Notes under the pieces: generated by a model
What the model saw: only the letters and a program-made list of their open reading frames with translations
The model's database searches: none
What the model was told of the DNA's origin: nothing
Shown here: positions 60,910 through 61,830 of the stretch, piece by piece
How the letters are laid out: each line of letters begins with the position of its first letter
How positions within the stretch are numbered: position 1 is the first letter of the stretch
Translations under genes and position numbers: made by a program
NCBI GenBank assembly: GCA_018366195.1
Contig: JAGZIN010000015.1
Location: 1-61,830 of the forward strand
Direction of reading: 5' to 3'
Source: Butyricicoccus pullicaecorum
GTDB lineage: Bacteria > Bacillota > Clostridia > Oscillospirales > Butyricicoccaceae
Length of the DNA: 61,830 nucleotides

Positions 60910-61392
60910 TTATCTGTGATACTCCCAAATATCAATCAAATAATTTCCCTCATCGCGTGAATCTGCACCAACCTCTAAAATACAGCTATAATCGGCTTGT
61001 GCAAGCAAAATACCAAGTTCTCCGCTTGCCTCCCACAGGGATTCAACCGCAAGTTCTGCATCTAAAACGCGAATTTTAATCCACACACCGTTATATAAAA
61101 AATACTCTTTCTGCGCTGTGATTTTCATATTTTGGAGTATCCAAGCATAAATTTCAGACTTTGGAGAAGAAAATGGCAGTTTACTATATGGCATACTGCC
61201 ATTTTCTATCCGATAGGTCGGGAGATAGGTTTCATACATAGTACATAGCTCCACATTTTCACCCTTATCATAAATCTCCAAAACCTCTATCCCAGACAGT
61301 TTTTTGAACCAATTGTTTAAGGAGAGCCTTTTCCGCTTTTCTGCAATTTGCTTTTGCCTGTCCGTCATCTTCCCGCAGTCATTTTCTCTCAT
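60910..61392 (-). CDS. Unknown protein, possibly YxiF-like
   Basis: 160 aa, cytosolic: no signal or membrane segment. Basic N-terminus (RQKQIAEKRKRLS), then an alpha/beta region rich in aromatic residues, ending in SRDEGNYLIDIWEYHR. The end resembles what I recall of YxiF, a small protein encoded near the WapA/LXG toxin loci of Bacillus; this is a weak, memory-based match. It stands alone between a pseudouridine synthase and tRNA genes, without a clear partner. Function unknown. Confidence 0.7.
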   Translation of the reverse strand: MRENDCGKMTDRQKQIAEKRKRLSLNNWFKKLSGIEVLEIYDKGENVELCTMYETYLPTYRIENGSMPYSKLPFSSPKSEIYAWILQNMKITAQKEYFLYNGVWIKIRVLDAELAVESLWEASGELGILLAQADYSCILEVGADSRDEGNYLIDIWEYHR

Positions 61393-61442
61393 CGCTTATC
61401 ATCACACCTATCAAGCTCCCAGTATAAAAACATTTTTTGATG

Positions 61443-61476
61443 AAAAAACACTCTGTACAAACTGTACAGAGTGTTT
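61443..61476 (-). terminator. Intrinsic terminator of the tRNA transcript
   Basis: Perfect 13-bp stem AAACACTCTGTAC/GTACAGAGTGTTT (61446-61458 and 61464-61476), followed on the minus strand by a T run. It begins 2 nt after the CCA end of tRNA-Cys. Confidence 0.92.
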
Positions 61477-61477
61477 A

Positions 61478-61551
61478 TGGAGGTACCACCCAGATTTGAA
61501 CTGGGGATCAGGGAGTTGCAGTCCCACGCCTTACCACTTGGCTATGGTACC
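61478..61551 (-). tRNA. tRNA-Cys (GCA)
   Basis: 74 nt with encoded CCA. Acceptor GGTACCA/TGGTACC, D-arm AGCCAAGTGGTAAGGC, anticodon loop CTGCAAC with anticodon GCA, and T-arm CCCCAGTTCAAATCTGGG. It follows tRNA-Gly after 3 nt. Confidence 0.96.
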
Positions 61552-61554
61552 ATA

Positions 61555-61630
61555 TGGAGCGGATGACGAGGCTCGAACTCGCTACCTCCACCTTGGCAAG
61601 GTGGCGCTCTACCAGATGAGCTACATCCGC
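61555..61630 (-). tRNA. tRNA-Gly (GCC)
   Basis: 76 nt with encoded CCA. Acceptor GCGGATG/CATCCGC, D-arm AGCTCATCTGGTAGAGC, anticodon loop TTGCCAA with anticodon GCC, and T-arm CGAGTTCGAGCCTCG. Upstream on the minus strand are the 79-nt repeats. Confidence 0.96.
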
Positions 61631-61637
61631 ATATTCA

Positions 61638-61829
61638 CTTTTCTGTGGAAAACCCACACCGGTTGCAACATGCCACCGGCATATTGCTAAGAACCGCTTT
61701 TCGATTCCTTGCGGAACAGAAACTAGAATTAGTGCCTCCGGGCGGAATCGCTTTTCTGCGGAAAAGCCACGGCGGTTACAACATGCCACCGGCATGTTGT
61801 TAAGAGCCGCCTTTCGATTCCTTGCGGAA
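61638..61829. repeat. Two imperfect 79-nt direct repeats with inner palindrome
   Basis: Copy 1 at 61638-61716 and copy 2 at 61751-61829, with 34 nt between. Each holds the stem ACAACATGCC-ACC-GGCATGTTGT (copy 2 is exact, copy 1 has changes) inside outer GCGGTT/AACCGC- or GGCGG/CCGCC-type arms, and ends in TTCGATTCCTTGCGGAA. A minus-strand frame runs across them but is made of the repeat and is not a gene. The array may go on beyond the window. Confidence 0.85.
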
Positions 61830-61830
61830 T

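Noticed and set aside
61508..61795. 95-codon minus frame over the tRNAs and repeats
   Set aside because: It reads through tRNA-Gly and the 79-nt repeats; composition comes from the repeat, so it is not a gene.
1..61830. CRISPR arrays, prophage or rRNA operons
   Set aside because: I saw no regularly spaced short repeats of CRISPR type, no phage structural or integrase genes and no rRNA sequence in the window.

Overview
The window looks like chromosome of an anaerobic, endospore-forming, low-redox Firmicute of class Clostridia, most likely an Oscillospirales (Butyricicoccus/Agathobaculum-like) gut bacterium. The reasons are strong AAGGAGG ribosome binding sites, a spore-cortex deacetylase (PdaA), WhiA, a large-type SRP RNA, an oxygen-independent cobaltochelatase (CbiK), rubrerythrin, and HrcA/CIRCE control. 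The genus is inference; no rRNA is present.

Left part (1-24.9 kb): a minus-strand cluster dnaX-ybaB-recR-prfC is preceded by the SRP RNA gene and a class A penicillin-binding protein. Then come a BofC-like membrane protein and pdaA (+), a DAHP synthase and an amidase (-), an isochorismatase-family hydrolase and pta (+), a minus cluster DUF2461-exonuclease-small membrane protein-AI-2E family exporter, an Lrp/AsnC regulator with its aminotransferase and a cysteine-rich protein (+), then a methyltransferase, rubrerythrin (with a PerR-like box), a short DUF1540 gene, a lipid kinase, htpG under a perfect CIRCE operator, and a second AI-2E family protein.

Middle part (24.9-47.4 kb): one 22-kb minus-strand operon of 23 tightly packed genes starts at a cobalamin riboswitch and ends at an intrinsic terminator. 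It encodes nearly the whole route from glutamyl-tRNA (hemA, hemL, hemB, hemC, cobA-hemD) through the anaerobic corrin ring pathway (cbiK, cbiL, cbiH, cbiF, cbiG, cbiD, cbiJ, cbiET, cbiC, cbiA) to adenosylation, amidation and nucleotide loop assembly (cobO, cbiP, cobD, cbiB, cobU, cobS, cobT). No heme-branch gene such as hemE lies in it, so tetrapyrrole synthesis here seems dedicated to corrinoid and controlled by B12 itself. An alpha-ribazole phosphatase (CobC) and cobalt uptake genes are not in the window.

Right part (47.4-61.8 kb): a candidate plus-strand small RNA lies between the riboswitch promoter and dnaE. It is followed by dnaE-whiA-rapZ-murB (without the usual yvcK), gpsA-plsY-der, a likely IS200/IS605-type right-end remnant, a DUF512 radical SAM protein, rpmF-yceD, an RluA-type pseudouridine synthase, an orphan 160-residue protein, tRNA-Cys and tRNA-Gly, and two 79-nt direct repeats at the edge.

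The candidates most worth a second look are the orphan IS605/omega-RNA-like remnant, the C-rich-loop small RNA, the RBS-sequestering hairpin before the cysteine-rich protein, the second, degenerate CobU-like gene, the CbiJ-precorrin-2 dehydrogenase fusion, and the palindrome-containing repeats at the right end.
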